From contig NZ_CP088156.1 in assembly GCF_021088345.1 (NCBI RefSeq), positions 2,480,001 to 2,544,000 of the forward strand: 64,000 nucleotides of DNA. The letters are read 5' to 3'. A program made the translations under genes and the position numbers. Below are positions 19,727 to 28,624 of the stretch, one piece after another (position 1 is the stretch's first letter; each line of letters begins with the position of its first letter). This stretch comes from Bradyrhizobium ontarionense (GTDB taxonomy: Bacteria > Pseudomonadota > Alphaproteobacteria > Rhizobiales > Xanthobacteraceae). Below the pieces are notes generated by a model, which saw only the letters and a list, made by a program, of their open reading frames with translations, was not told the origin of the DNA and made no database searches.

Positions 19727-19924
19727 GTGGCTAAGACAGCTAAGAAGGCAGCTACGAAGAAGCTGGCTCGGAAGCCCTACACGCCGGCCGACATCAAGCT
19801 GCTGAAGCAGCACTCCAAGTCCAAGACCCCGGTCGCCAAGATCGCCAAGGCGATGAAGCGGACCGAGGGCTCGCTCCGCCAGAAGGCTCTGGCGCTCGGC
19901 ATCGGACTGGGTCACCAGCGGTAA
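19727..19924 (+). CDS. Small basic protein with Myb/SANT-like helix-turn-helix
   Basis: A 65-residue protein with a lysine/alanine-rich N-terminus (AKTAKKAATKKLARK), followed by a compact three-helix segment: YTPADIKLLKQHSKSK, then TPVAKIAKAMKRTEGSLRQKALALG. The spacing resembles a Myb/SANT or GcrA-type DNA-binding helix-turn-helix, and the charged tail also suggests nucleic acid binding. Start is GTG 19727 with a good GAAAGGAG 6 bases upstream; this start is too strong to be accidental. Function is unknown; a nucleoid-associated or small regulatory role is inference. No operon partner: the next gene is convergent. Confidence 0.8.
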   Translation: MAKTAKKAATKKLARKPYTPADIKLLKQHSKSKTPVAKIAKAMKRTEGSLRQKALALGIGLGHQR

Positions 19925-19996
19925 ATTGTCCGGCGCTGCTGTCGCGCGAGGGCCAGCACGGCCAGCCCGCAGCGGCGCTCCTCACCTGCAATCTGA

Positions 19997-20047
19997 TCTC
20001 AGTTGCGATCAAATCTCAGCTATGTTGCGATCTCAGCTGTGATCAGA
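19997..20047. repeat. Three 17-base tandem units
   Basis: TCTCAG recurs at 19997, 20014 and 20031, exactly 17 bases apart. Each unit also carries a variant of GTTGCGATC or GTGATCAGA, but in different registers, so the units are diverged. It lies between two convergent genes. Confidence 0.6.
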
Positions 20048-20078
20048 TGCAGGCCGGCTCGATAGCTGAGTTACCCAG

Positions 20079-21602
20079 CTACATTGTCGCACCGAGCACC
20101 CAGGGCGCGAACTCGGCTCCGCCGAAATCGAAGCTTTCGCTCTTGGTCGGCTGCCCGGAGGCGGTCTTCAGCATCAACTCGAAGATGCGTTGACCGCACT
20201 CCTGCACCGTCTCCTCGCCATCGAGGATGGTTCCGCAGTTGACGTCCATGTCGTCTTCCATCCGCTTGTACATCGGCGTGTTGGTCGCCAGCTTGATGGA
20301 TGGCGCCGGCTTGCAGCCGAACACGCTGCCGCGGCCGGTCGTGAAGCAGACGAGATTGGCACCTCCCGCCACCTGCCCGGTCGCCGCGACCGGATCGTAG
20401 CCGGGCGTGTCCATGAACACGAAGCCCTTCTTGGTGACCGCCTCTGCATAATGCAGCACGTCGACCAGATTGGTGCTGCCGGCCTTGGCCATCGCGCCGA
20501 GCGACTTCTCGAGAATCGTCGTCAGGCCGCCCGCCTTGTTCCCCGGGCTGGGATTGGCGTTCATCTCGGCGCCTTCGCGCGCGGTATATTCTTCCCACCA
20601 TCGCATCAGGGAGACCAGCTTCTCACCGACGTCGCGGCTGACCGCGCGGCGCGTCAGCAGATGCTCGGCGCCATATGTCTCAGGTGTCTCGGACAAAATC
20701 ACCGTGCCACCATGTCGCACCAGGAGATCGCTGGCCGCACCGAGTGCCGGATTTGCCGAGATGCCGGAATAGCCGTCCGAGCCGCCACATTGCAGGGCGA
20801 CCGTCAGTTCGCTGGCCGGAACGGTCTCGCGCCTCACTTTGTTGGCGTCGGCGAGCGCATCCTTGACGAAGGCAATGCCGGCCTCGACGGTCTTGCGGGT
20901 GCCGCCGACCTCCTGGATGTCCATCGCCCGCAGGCGGCCGGCGAGCTTCTGCTCCTCCATCAGGCCGCCGATCTGATTGGCCTCGCAGCCAAGGCCAAGT
21001 ACGATCACCGCGGAAAAATTCACGTGCCGCGCGTAGCCGCCAAGCGTCCGGCGCAGCAGCTTCAGCGGCTCGTCGAGCGTCATTCCGCAGCCGGTCTTAT
21101 GGGTCAGCGCCACGACGCCGTCGACATTGGGATAGTCGGCCAGCGGGTTGTCGCCGGTAAATGGATTCTTCTTGAAGACGTCGGCGACCAGGCTCGCGAC
21201 ATGCGCGCTGCAGTTCACCGAGGTCAAAATGCCGATGTAGTTGCGGGTCGCGACGCGACCGTCCGGGCGGCGGATGCCCTCGAACGTCGCCGGAAGATCG
21301 AAATTCGGCGTCGGCTTCACGTCCACGCCGTAGGCGTAGTCCTTGGCGAAATCGCCCATGCCGCAGTTCTGGGTGTGAACATGCTGTCCCGGCGCGATCG
21401 GCGCGGTGGCGAAACCGATGATCTGGCCGTAACGGCGGATCGGCTCGCCTTGCGCGATCGGACGCACCGCGACCTTGTGACCTGCCGGAATGCGGTCCAC
21501 CGTGGTGACGCCATCAGCGATCGCGAGCCCAGGGGGGAGGCTCGCGCGCGCGATCAGCACGCTGTCCTCGGGATGCAGGCGGATGACGGGAGTCGGAGCC
21601 AT
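20079..21602 (-). CDS. UxaA-family sugar-acid dehydratase (altronate/galactarate type)
   Basis: A 507-residue iron-dependent dehydratase of the UxaA/GarD family, expected to remove water from a hexonate or aldarate to give a 2-keto-3-deoxy sugar acid. The N-terminal SAF domain (about 5-90) and the large catalytic domain are on one chain, as in altronate dehydratase. Family stretches include RPDGRVATRNYIGI, HKTGCGMTLDEP, LGLGCEANQIGG and ALQCGGSDGYSGI. It is followed on the same strand by a gap and then an HpcH/HpaI aldolase is upstream, so dehydration followed by aldol cleavage is a coherent two-step path. Which sugar acid is used cannot be determined. Confidence 0.9.
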   Translation of the reverse strand: MAPTPVIRLHPEDSVLIARASLPPGLAIADGVTTVDRIPAGHKVAVRPIAQGEPIRRYGQIIGFATAPIAPGQHVHTQNCGMGDFAKDYAYGVDVKPTPNFDLPATFEGIRRPDGRVATRNYIGILTSVNCSAHVASLVADVFKKNPFTGDNPLADYPNVDGVVALTHKTGCGMTLDEPLKLLRRTLGGYARHVNFSAVIVLGLGCEANQIGGLMEEQKLAGRLRAMDIQEVGGTRKTVEAGIAFVKDALADANKVRRETVPASELTVALQCGGSDGYSGISANPALGAASDLLVRHGGTVILSETPETYGAEHLLTRRAVSRDVGEKLVSLMRWWEEYTAREGAEMNANPSPGNKAGGLTTILEKSLGAMAKAGSTNLVDVLHYAEAVTKKGFVFMDTPGYDPVAATGQVAGGANLVCFTTGRGSVFGCKPAPSIKLATNTPMYKRMEDDMDVNCGTILDGEETVQECGQRIFELMLKTASGQPTKSESFDFGGAEFAPWVLGATM

Positions 21603-21645
21603 GGCGGTCTCTCTCGTTTCAATACATCGATCGTGAACGAGTACG

Positions 21646-21710
21646 CGAATGGCGAGTGGCGAATAGCGAATGGAACGGATCCCTATTCGCTACTCCCTGC
21701 TCGCCATTCG
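21646..21710. repeat. Short imperfect palindrome
   Basis: Left arm CGAATGGCGAGTGGCGAATA and right arm ending CTGCTCGCCATTCG pair over about 26 bases with five mismatches, around a short loop containing ACGGATCC. It lies in the 129-base gap between the dehydratase and aldolase genes and could form a strong hairpin in the polycistronic mRNA. Confidence 0.75.
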
Positions 21711-21731
21711 TCTCCTCTCTTCTCTTATCTC

Positions 21732-22511
21732 TTACGCCTTGCCGCCGGACTCTTTCCGGGTCTGCGCGACCTGCATGCGGGCATAGATCTGCATCAGCCC
21801 GACCTCGTTCGACAAGGTCACGAGCTTGAAGCCCATGTTGATGGCGCGCACCGCGCCCTCGGCGCCGCTGCAATGAATGCCGGGATTGAGGCCGCGCTTG
21901 CCGCATTCCTTCACGATCTTTTCGTAGATCTTGAGAATTTCGGGCTCATCGCGGTCGAGCTTGGGCACGAGGCCGTAGGAGAAGCCGAGATCCGACGGGC
22001 CGATATAGACGCCGTCGATGCCTTCGACGTCGAGGATGGCTTCCATGTTCTCGACCGCCGTCCTGGTCTCCATCATCGGCAGCAGCACGATCTCGTCGTT
22101 GGCCGTCTTCTGGTACTCGCCCGCGCCGCCGTACATGCCCGAGCGGATCGGACCATTGGAGCGGACACCCTTCGGCGGATATTTGGAATAGGAAACGAGG
22201 TTGCGCGCCTCCTGCGCGGTATTGACCATCGGGCAGATCACGCCGTAGGCGCCGCCATCGAGCACCTTGCCGATGACGCCGGGCTCGTTCCAGGGCACAC
22301 GCACCATCGGGGTCACCGGGTGGCCATGCATGGCCTGGAAACATTGCACCATCGAGAGATAGTCCTGCACGCCATGCTGCATATCCACGGTGACGCTGTC
22401 GAAGCCACACTGGGCCACGACCTCCGCGGAGAAACCCGAGGGGATCGCGAGCCAGGCATTCACCACCGTCTTGCCTTCGGCCCAGAGCTGCTTGACCTTA
22501 TTGTTAGCCAC
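21732..22511 (-). CDS. HpcH/HpaI-family aldolase
   Basis: Class II pyruvate aldolase of the HpcH/HpaI family, cleaving a 2-keto-3-deoxy (or 4-hydroxy-2-keto) acid to pyruvate plus an aldehyde. The 259-residue length is usual. Catalytic His46 lies in MQHGVQDY; divalent-metal ligands Glu148 (MMETRT) and Asp174 (GPSDLG) are present, and GKVLDGGAYGVICPMVNT is a family stretch. Next to the UxaA-type dehydratase, a 2-keto-3-deoxyglucarate aldolase role (GarL-like) is most natural. The hpa catabolic genes 7 kb away lack their own HpaI, so it could alternatively, or also, serve that pathway. Confidence 0.9.
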   Translation of the reverse strand: MANNKVKQLWAEGKTVVNAWLAIPSGFSAEVVAQCGFDSVTVDMQHGVQDYLSMVQCFQAMHGHPVTPMVRVPWNEPGVIGKVLDGGAYGVICPMVNTAQEARNLVSYSKYPPKGVRSNGPIRSGMYGGAGEYQKTANDEIVLLPMMETRTAVENMEAILDVEGIDGVYIGPSDLGFSYGLVPKLDRDEPEILKIYEKIVKECGKRGLNPGIHCSGAEGAVRAINMGFKLVTLSNEVGLMQIYARMQVAQTRKESGGKA

Positions 22512-22639
22512 GATTGCGTTTCCTTCCCTTTTTGTTCAAATCGATCCGTGTTGTTCGAACTCGTCGTTCGTGATCGGCGGCCGGCGCCGGCCAGCTCTAT
22601 CGCAGCCGTCAATCGAGTTGCCGCACGATCACCCTGATA

Positions 22640-23725
22640 TCACGATGTCGCCCGCTGAATGCTCGCTTCGCTGACGCCCACCTCGCGTGCCGTGTTCACT
22701 ATCGCCGCCCAGGTGTCATCGGGCAAGGGTACGCCGTTGGCCGTGCGCTCCGCCCGCATCTTGCGCTCCGGGTCGCCCGGCACCAGCACCTGATCGACGC
22801 CGGACACCGGCTTGGTCGCGCGGATGAAATCCGTGTAGCGGGTGATCTCGCCATCGAAGAAGGCGGCGGGGTCGACGACCTTCGGGTCGATGTAGATCGC
22901 GAGCATGCCATTGGCAAAGCGCCGGTTCGCCGAGGTCGCCCCCGTCCCGGTCAAGGCGCCGCCGAGCAGCTCGCAGATGAAGGCGAGCCCCGAGCCCTTG
23001 TGCTCACCAAACGCCCGGATCGCGCCGGTTCCCTTGGTATGGTCGCGCGTGCCCTCCATCTCATAAGGGCCGTACAGCACGGACGGATCTTCGCTCAGCG
23101 TCCCATCGGCATCGATCAGCGCGCCCTTCGGCAGCTTCTTGCCGCCCCGGCTGGCCACCAGCACCTTGCCTTCGGCGACGATCGAGGTCGCAAAATCCAA
23201 CACGATCGGGTCCTGCCCCTGCCGCGGAATGCCGACGCAGTACGGCGCAGTGGAGAACCGCTTCTCGACGCCGCCATAAGGAGCGACCAGCAGGGAGCCC
23301 GCAGCGGTGACGAAATGAATCGACACGAGCCCCTCGGCGGCGGCCATCTCCGCCCAGTCACCGACACGGCCGAGATGACCGGAATTGCGCAGCGCCAGCG
23401 CTGCGAGCCCACTCTCCTTGCATCGCTCGATGCCGATCTTCACCGCCTGCGGCGTCACGGTCTGGCCATAACCGAACTTGCCGTCGACGACGACGAGGGA
23501 CGGCGTGTCCACGACGACCTCAGCCGTCTGATTGGGCACGATCGATCCCATCTTCTTCCAGCGGATATAAACGGGGACCCGGATCACGCCGTGACTGTCA
23601 TGCCCCGTCAGGTTCGCCGTCGTGAGATAGGTCGCGATCCGGCGCGCTTCTTCCGGCGAGGAGTCGGCGTGTGCGAACAATTCGGCGACGAAATCGATGA
23701 GGTTTTCAACCTTGATGGTGACCAT
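22640..23725 (-). CDS. Ldh-family (malate/L-lactate/ureidoglycolate-type) oxidoreductase
   Basis: A 361-residue NAD(P)-dependent dehydrogenase of the MDH2/Ldh superfamily, distinct from Rossmann lactate dehydrogenases. Family signatures include TGHDSHGVIRVP with the catalytic His, RNSGHLGRVGDWAEMA, and a GEHKGSGLAFICELLGGALTG segment that binds NAD. The substrate is an alpha-hydroxy acid; candidates in this context are tartronate, malate, or a sugar-acid fragment from the adjacent aldolase. It lies between the aldolase and livF on the same strand, 15 bases after the start of the next upstream reading unit, so it probably belongs to the same transcript as the transporter. Confidence 0.88.
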   Translation of the reverse strand: MVTIKVENLIDFVAELFAHADSSPEEARRIATYLTTANLTGHDSHGVIRVPVYIRWKKMGSIVPNQTAEVVVDTPSLVVVDGKFGYGQTVTPQAVKIGIERCKESGLAALALRNSGHLGRVGDWAEMAAAEGLVSIHFVTAAGSLLVAPYGGVEKRFSTAPYCVGIPRQGQDPIVLDFATSIVAEGKVLVASRGGKKLPKGALIDADGTLSEDPSVLYGPYEMEGTRDHTKGTGAIRAFGEHKGSGLAFICELLGGALTGTGATSANRRFANGMLAIYIDPKVVDPAAFFDGEITRYTDFIRATKPVSGVDQVLVPGDPERKMRAERTANGVPLPDDTWAAIVNTAREVGVSEASIQRATS

Positions 23726-23740
23726 GACCAGAACTTCCAG

Positions 23741-24469
23741 TTAACCCGCTTTGGCATGGCCGCCGAGATAGGCGGCCGCAATGGCTTCGTTGCCCCATAA
23801 TTCGTCGGGCTTGCCGCCGAGCACGATGCGTCCGGTTTCCAGCACGTAGCCGTAGTCGGCGACCGACAACCCCATGCGCGCATTCTGCTCGACGAGCAAG
23901 ACCGTGGTGGTGCGCCGGATCTCGGAAATGATGCGAAACACGGCCTGCACGATCACCGGCGCCAGCCCCAGCGACGGCTCATCGAGCAGCAGCAGCTTCG
24001 GCTTCGCCATCAGGCCACGGGCGACCGCGACCATCTGCAGCTGGCCGCCGGACAGCGTCCAACCGAGCGCGTTGGAGAAGGCGCGAATGTCGGGAAACAG
24101 ATCGAACATCGCATCGGCCTCATCGGACAATTGCTTCTTCGGCGCGCGCCGGTTCGAGGCGCCGAGCATGATGTTCTCCTTCACGGTCAGACCGGGAAAC
24201 ACCCTGCGACCTTCCGGCACATGCGAGATGCCGAGCCGCACGATCGCCTCGGGCCCGAGGCCCGCGATCGACTTGCCGTCGAACAGGATCTCGCCTGCGG
24301 CCGGCTTGGCGAGGCCGGAGATCGCACGCAAGGTGGTCGACTTGCCGGCACCGTTGGCGCCGAGCAACGTCACGACCTTGCCCTGCTCGACGCTGAAGGA
24401 GACGCCGCGCAGCGCCTCGATTTCTCCATAGCGAACGACGAGGTCGCGGATGTCCAACAGCGCCATCAT
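23741..24469 (-). CDS. livF: Branched-chain amino acid-type ABC transporter ATPase LivF
   Basis: Second ATPase of a HAAT-family importer. The 242-residue protein has Walker A GANGAGKST, signature LSGGQLQMVAVARGL, Walker B LLLLDEPSLGL and the LivF-typical LLVEQNARMGLSVADYGYVLETG. Its ATG overlaps the stop of the livM-livG fusion gene (ATGA), implying translational coupling. HAAT transporters import branched-chain amino acids but also amides, urea and aromatic acids. The adjacency to a dehydratase, aldolase and dehydrogenase on one side and to hpa aromatic genes on the other makes the substrate uncertain. Confidence 0.95.
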   Translation of the reverse strand: MMALLDIRDLVVRYGEIEALRGVSFSVEQGKVVTLLGANGAGKSTTLRAISGLAKPAAGEILFDGKSIAGLGPEAIVRLGISHVPEGRRVFPGLTVKENIMLGASNRRAPKKQLSDEADAMFDLFPDIRAFSNALGWTLSGGQLQMVAVARGLMAKPKLLLLDEPSLGLAPVIVQAVFRIISEIRRTTTVLLVEQNARMGLSVADYGYVLETGRIVLGGKPDELWGNEAIAAAYLGGHAKAG

Positions 24470-26247
24470 TCGCTCCCGAGATAGGCGGAGACAACGTCGG
24501 GATGACGCAGCACCGCCATCGACTCGCCGTCCGCGATGCGGCGTCCGAAATTGAGCACGGTGATGTGCTGGGCGGCCTCCGACACCAGGGTCATGTCGTG
24601 ATCGATGATCAGGATGGTGAGCCCCTGCGCGGCGATCCGCTTCAACAGCTCGTGCAATTCGAGCTTCTCGGTCGAGTTGAGGCCCGCCGCTGGCTCGTCG
24701 AGCAGGAGCAGGGTCGGATTGGAAGCGAGTGCCCGGGCGATCTCGATCAGGCGCTGATGGCCATAGGAGAAGCTCGTGATCGGCTCGTTCGCGCGGCTGC
24801 CGAGTCCGACGAAGGTCAAGGCCTCCATCGCGCGCTCGGTGAGCGCAGCGCCGCCCCCTGCCCCGATCATTGTATTGCCGGGACGCTCGGCGCCGATCTC
24901 GACATTTTCCAGTGCGGTCATCGAGCGGAACAACCGGATGTTCTGGAACGTGCGGCCAAGCCCGGCCGCCGTGCGCTGATGCGGCGGCATCGTCGTGATG
25001 TCGACGCCGTCGAGCACGATCCGACCCGAGGTCGCCTTGTAGAGTCCGGACAGAACGTTCAGCGTCGTGGTCTTGCCTGAGCCGTTCGGCCCGATCAAAG
25101 CATGGACGCCACCGCGTCTGACCGCGATGTCGACATTGTCGACCGCTTTCAGTCCGCCGAAATGCTTCGACAGTCCCTGCACCTCCAGCACGATGCCGCC
25201 GCCGACCGCCGCCGGCTTGAGCTGCAGCGGCTTGGTCGCGGGCGACGTCTTGATCTTCGTGCGCCATTTGTCCAGCGCCGCAGCGACGAAGCCCCAGATG
25301 CCATCCGGCATGAAGCGGATGATCAGGATCACGAACAGGCCATAGATCGCCAGATAAAGGCCCGGCACGCTCTTCAGGAAGCGCAGCCATTCCGGGATCA
25401 GGATCAGGAGACCGGTGCCGATCGCAGATCCGATCGGCGAGGCCACGCCGCCGAGCAGCGACATGGTCAGGAACACGATCGATTCCGCGAAGGAGAACTG
25501 ATCCGGACTGACATAGGCAAAGCCGCCGGCAAACAGACCGCCGGCGAGCCCACCCAGCGCGGCACAGATCGCGAAGGCGTAGACCTTGGTTCTGAAGACA
25601 TCGATGCCGTTGACGCCAGCGGCCAGCTCGTTGTCGCGGACCGCCCGCATCGCGCGGCCGAGCTTGGTATCCGGAAGATGCCAGACTAGGTAGCCTACGA
25701 TGGCCAGCATCGCGACGCAGAAGGCGAGATAGCCCTGCGAGGTCGTAAACAGCGCCGGACGGCCGATCCTGGAGACGCCGTCGGGTCCATGGGTCAGCCA
25801 GATCGCGTTGATCATGACCAGCGTCACGATCTGCTGGAACGAGATCGTCACCATCGCAAGGTAGTGCCCGCCGAGCCGCAGGGTCGACATGCCCAGGAAT
25901 GCCCCAGCCGCCAGCGCGACGAGACACCCCACGCCAAGGCACAACCAGTAGTTCATCTGCAGGTCGGTGGTGCCGATCCCGACCGCATAGGCGCCGAAGC
26001 CGAAGAATGCGGCCTGCGCCAGGTTGATCTGGCCGCACAGGCCGAGCACCACCGAGAGCCCGAATACCGCGATCGAGAACGTCGTCGCCTGCATCAGGAT
26101 GTTGAGGACATAGCCGTCGAACTGCATGGTTGCGGCCAGCGCCACGACGATCGCCGCAGCGATGAAGTACGGCGCGTGCCTGACGAATGCGGGCCTCGTG
26201 CTGACGGCGGGCGCTGCGGCCGGCATGTTTTCGCTCCCCACGCTCAT
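24466..26247 (-). CDS. Fused permease-ATPase LivM-LivG
   Basis: A 593-residue fusion of two HAAT transporter subunits that are usually separate. Residues about 25-325 are the LivM permease (several membrane helices, GLCGQINLAQAAFFGFGAYA, and RDNELAAGVNGIDVFRTKVYAF). A short linker about 326-350 (KIKTSPATKPLQLKPAAVGG) joins it to the LivG ATPase, with Walker A GPNGSGKTT near 380, SYGHQRLIEIARAL and LLLLDEPAAGLN. Each end overlaps a neighbour by four bases (ATGA), so livH, this gene and livF are tightly coupled. LivM-LivG fusions are known in other proteobacteria. Confidence 0.95.
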   Translation of the reverse strand: MSVGSENMPAAAPAVSTRPAFVRHAPYFIAAAIVVALAATMQFDGYVLNILMQATTFSIAVFGLSVVLGLCGQINLAQAAFFGFGAYAVGIGTTDLQMNYWLCLGVGCLVALAAGAFLGMSTLRLGGHYLAMVTISFQQIVTLVMINAIWLTHGPDGVSRIGRPALFTTSQGYLAFCVAMLAIVGYLVWHLPDTKLGRAMRAVRDNELAAGVNGIDVFRTKVYAFAICAALGGLAGGLFAGGFAYVSPDQFSFAESIVFLTMSLLGGVASPIGSAIGTGLLILIPEWLRFLKSVPGLYLAIYGLFVILIIRFMPDGIWGFVAAALDKWRTKIKTSPATKPLQLKPAAVGGGIVLEVQGLSKHFGGLKAVDNVDIAVRRGGVHALIGPNGSGKTTTLNVLSGLYKATSGRIVLDGVDITTMPPHQRTAAGLGRTFQNIRLFRSMTALENVEIGAERPGNTMIGAGGGAALTERAMEALTFVGLGSRANEPITSFSYGHQRLIEIARALASNPTLLLLDEPAAGLNSTEKLELHELLKRIAAQGLTILIIDHDMTLVSEAAQHITVLNFGRRIADGESMAVLRHPDVVSAYLGSE

Positions 26248-27116
26248 GCCTTCTCCGCCACGCGTTCGCCGAAGATGCCCTGCGGCCGGAAGACCAGGAA
26301 GGCGACCAGCACCAGGAAGGCAAAGCCATCCTTGTACGGAACGGACACGTAAGCCGCGCCGAACGTCTCGATGACGCCGAGTGCGAGCCCGCCGATGATT
26401 GCGCCGGCGACGTCGCCGAAGCCGCCGATGATGGTGGCCGCAAACGCCTTCAGCGCGATGGTCGAGCCCATCTGGATCGAGACGAACAGGATCGGCGCCA
26501 CCAGGATGCCGGCGAGCCCGCCGAGCACCGCCGAATAGATGAAGGTGATCATGATCATGGTGGAAACGGAGATGCCGAGCAGCGAGGCCATCTCCTTGTC
26601 CTGCGACGTCGCCTGCAGCTTCTTGCCGAGCATCGTGTGCTCGAAGAACCAGTAATTGAAGATGACGAGCGCGATCGTCACGGCGATGATCAGAAGATAC
26701 TGGCTGTCGAGGTAGACCGGCCCGAGCTGAATGCCGGGCGTCTCGAACCAGCCCTGCAGCACCTGCGGCTGCGGGCCGTAGATCGCAAGCACCGAGTTGG
26801 CGAGCAGGATCGAGGCGCCGATGGTCGCAATGATCACCGGCAGATAGGTGCGGTGCCGCAGCGGATAATAGACGCCGAGATTGAAGATCACGCCGAGCAG
26901 CGCCATGCCCACCAGAGCGAGCACGAAGGACAGCCAATACGGCAGTCCCATTTCGACGCACACGACCATCAGATAGGCCGCCACCATGGAGAACTCGCCT
27001 TGCGCGAAGTTCACCACATTAGTGGCGCGGAAGATCAGCACGAATCCGAGCGCGACCAGCGCGTAGACGGCGCCGATGCCGATGCCCGTAAACAGCAATT
27101 GGAGAACGAGATCCAT
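26244..27116 (-). CDS. livH: HAAT-family ABC permease LivH
   Basis: The other membrane subunit of the importer, 290 residues with about eight membrane helices. The family segments ALVALGFVLIFRATNVVNFAQGEFSM and KAFAATIIGGFGDVAGAIIGG are clear; the latter is the EAA-like loop that contacts the ATPase. ATG 27116 starts directly at the first helix; an upstream extension of 22 residues in the same frame is rejected because it is rich in Pro and Arg and lacks a family match. The stop overlaps the livM-livG ATG. Confidence 0.95.
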   Translation of the reverse strand: MDLVLQLLFTGIGIGAVYALVALGFVLIFRATNVVNFAQGEFSMVAAYLMVVCVEMGLPYWLSFVLALVGMALLGVIFNLGVYYPLRHRTYLPVIIATIGASILLANSVLAIYGPQPQVLQGWFETPGIQLGPVYLDSQYLLIIAVTIALVIFNYWFFEHTMLGKKLQATSQDKEMASLLGISVSTMIMITFIYSAVLGGLAGILVAPILFVSIQMGSTIALKAFAATIIGGFGDVAGAIIGGLALGVIETFGAAYVSVPYKDGFAFLVLVAFLVFRPQGIFGERVAEKA

Positions 27117-27205
27117 CACAGACCGACGATGGTGAGAGGAGCCGAAACGCGGTTGCGTCGGAGGCGGCCTCCCCGGCGACAAGCCAGGGAGGCGCGCGGC
27201 TTTGG

Positions 27206-28351
27206 TCAGTCGTTGAACTCGATATGCTTGTCGAAGACGATCGTGCCCTTCTCGTTCCGCACGATATTGTAGCCGTGCAGCCCATCGCCGTTCTGGTCGA
27301 AATTATACTCGCCTTCGGCACCCGGGAACTTCTTGATCGCCAGGATCGCCTCGCGCACCTTCACGGCATCGGTCGAGCCGGCTTTGTTGATCGCTGCCGC
27401 GAGCACGGTCACGGCGTCATAGGGCCACGAGCTCTGGTTGTCCGGCGCTACCTTGGCGAGGTCTCGATAGACCTTGCCGAAAACCTTCGAACCCTCGCTC
27501 GACTCCTCGGCATAGTCGGCGACGCCAAAGGTCCCGTACAGCGCCGGGCCGGCGAGCTTCAGCGCCGTGATGTTGACGATCGACGGCGACCCGACCCACG
27601 GAATATTGACGCCGAGCTGCCGCAATTGGCGGGCGAAGATGCCGAGATCGTTCTCGAAGGTGAAGTAGGAGCCGAGAATGTCGGCGCCCGACTGCTTGAT
27701 CGCGAGCACGACCGGGGTGAAGTCCTGGCTCTGGTTGGCATAGCCCTGGTCGAGCACCGCGGGAGCGCCGAGCTTCTCCAGCGCGGAGCTGAGCGCCTTG
27801 CCGCCGGCGGTTCCGAAGGCGTCGGTGGAGTGCAGCACCGCCCACTTCTTCTTGCCGAGCACGTTGACGCCATAATCGGCGATCACGCGCCCCGAGTAGC
27901 TGTCATTGGGACGGAAACGGAACAGCCACTGATTGCCCATGTGCGTGAGCGTCGGATCGGTGCCGCCGATCATCACCGGCTTGCCGAGCTTCATCACGTC
28001 GGGTGAAATCGCGTGGACCTGGGTCGAGCGGATCGAACCGAGGAAAGCCACGATGTCGGACTGCGCGGCCAGCTTGGAGAAGGCCAGCACGATGCCGGGA
28101 TTGGTGGTCTGGTCGTCCTCGATGATCAGTTCGGCCTGCTTGCCGAGAATACCGCCGGCCTTGTTGACGGCTTCCAGCGCGAGCTTGGCGCCCTTGATCG
28201 CGTAGCCGCCGGATTCCGCCGCCGGCCCCGTGACCGGTGCGCACATGCCGATCTTGATGGTCGCGGCCTGCGCGCGGGCGCTGGTGATGACGGCGGGGGC
28301 TGCAAGGCCGGCGGCGATGCCGGCCGCGAATTCGCGTCTCGTGAGCTTCAT
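27206..28351 (-). CDS. HAAT-family periplasmic substrate-binding protein
   Basis: A 381-residue type I periplasmic binding protein. The N-terminus MKLTRREFAAGIAAGLAAPAVI is a twin-arginine-like signal, cleaved near residue 28. The fold is typical of the Leu/Ile/Val and amide-binding family (IKIGMCAPVTGPAAESG, IIEDDQTTNPGIVLAFSKL). The ligand cannot be predicted from the visible residues. It heads the livH-livMG-livF operon with an 89-base gap, which allows differential expression of the abundant binding protein. Upstream, at 28380-28408, a 13-base sequence CGGCTTRTTATRT occurs twice with 16-base spacing and may be an operator. Confidence 0.93.
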   Translation of the reverse strand: MKLTRREFAAGIAAGLAAPAVITSARAQAATIKIGMCAPVTGPAAESGGYAIKGAKLALEAVNKAGGILGKQAELIIEDDQTTNPGIVLAFSKLAAQSDIVAFLGSIRSTQVHAISPDVMKLGKPVMIGGTDPTLTHMGNQWLFRFRPNDSYSGRVIADYGVNVLGKKKWAVLHSTDAFGTAGGKALSSALEKLGAPAVLDQGYANQSQDFTPVVLAIKQSGADILGSYFTFENDLGIFARQLRQLGVNIPWVGSPSIVNITALKLAGPALYGTFGVADYAEESSEGSKVFGKVYRDLAKVAPDNQSSWPYDAVTVLAAAINKAGSTDAVKVREAILAIKKFPGAEGEYNFDQNGDGLHGYNIVRNEKGTIVFDKHIEFND

Positions 28352-28624
28352 AGATTCCTCCCTGACCGCAATTCTTTCGCGGCTTATTATGTACCCGGCT
28401 TGTTATATGGCCGTCTCATGTGCTCGGCGTCTCTACAGGACCACGAGCTCCTGTGCTTGTTTAAGGACTCTTGTCCCATCCGTAAATTGATATCGCGGCA
28501 ACTTCATAGGTCGCCACCAGTTTCGTTGCCACGGCGATGACAATCGGGTCTCCGGCGCCTTCATCATGCCTAACACCTATGCACGAGCTATGCGTCACCT
28601 TCCTATGCTCATGCAAATTTGCTC

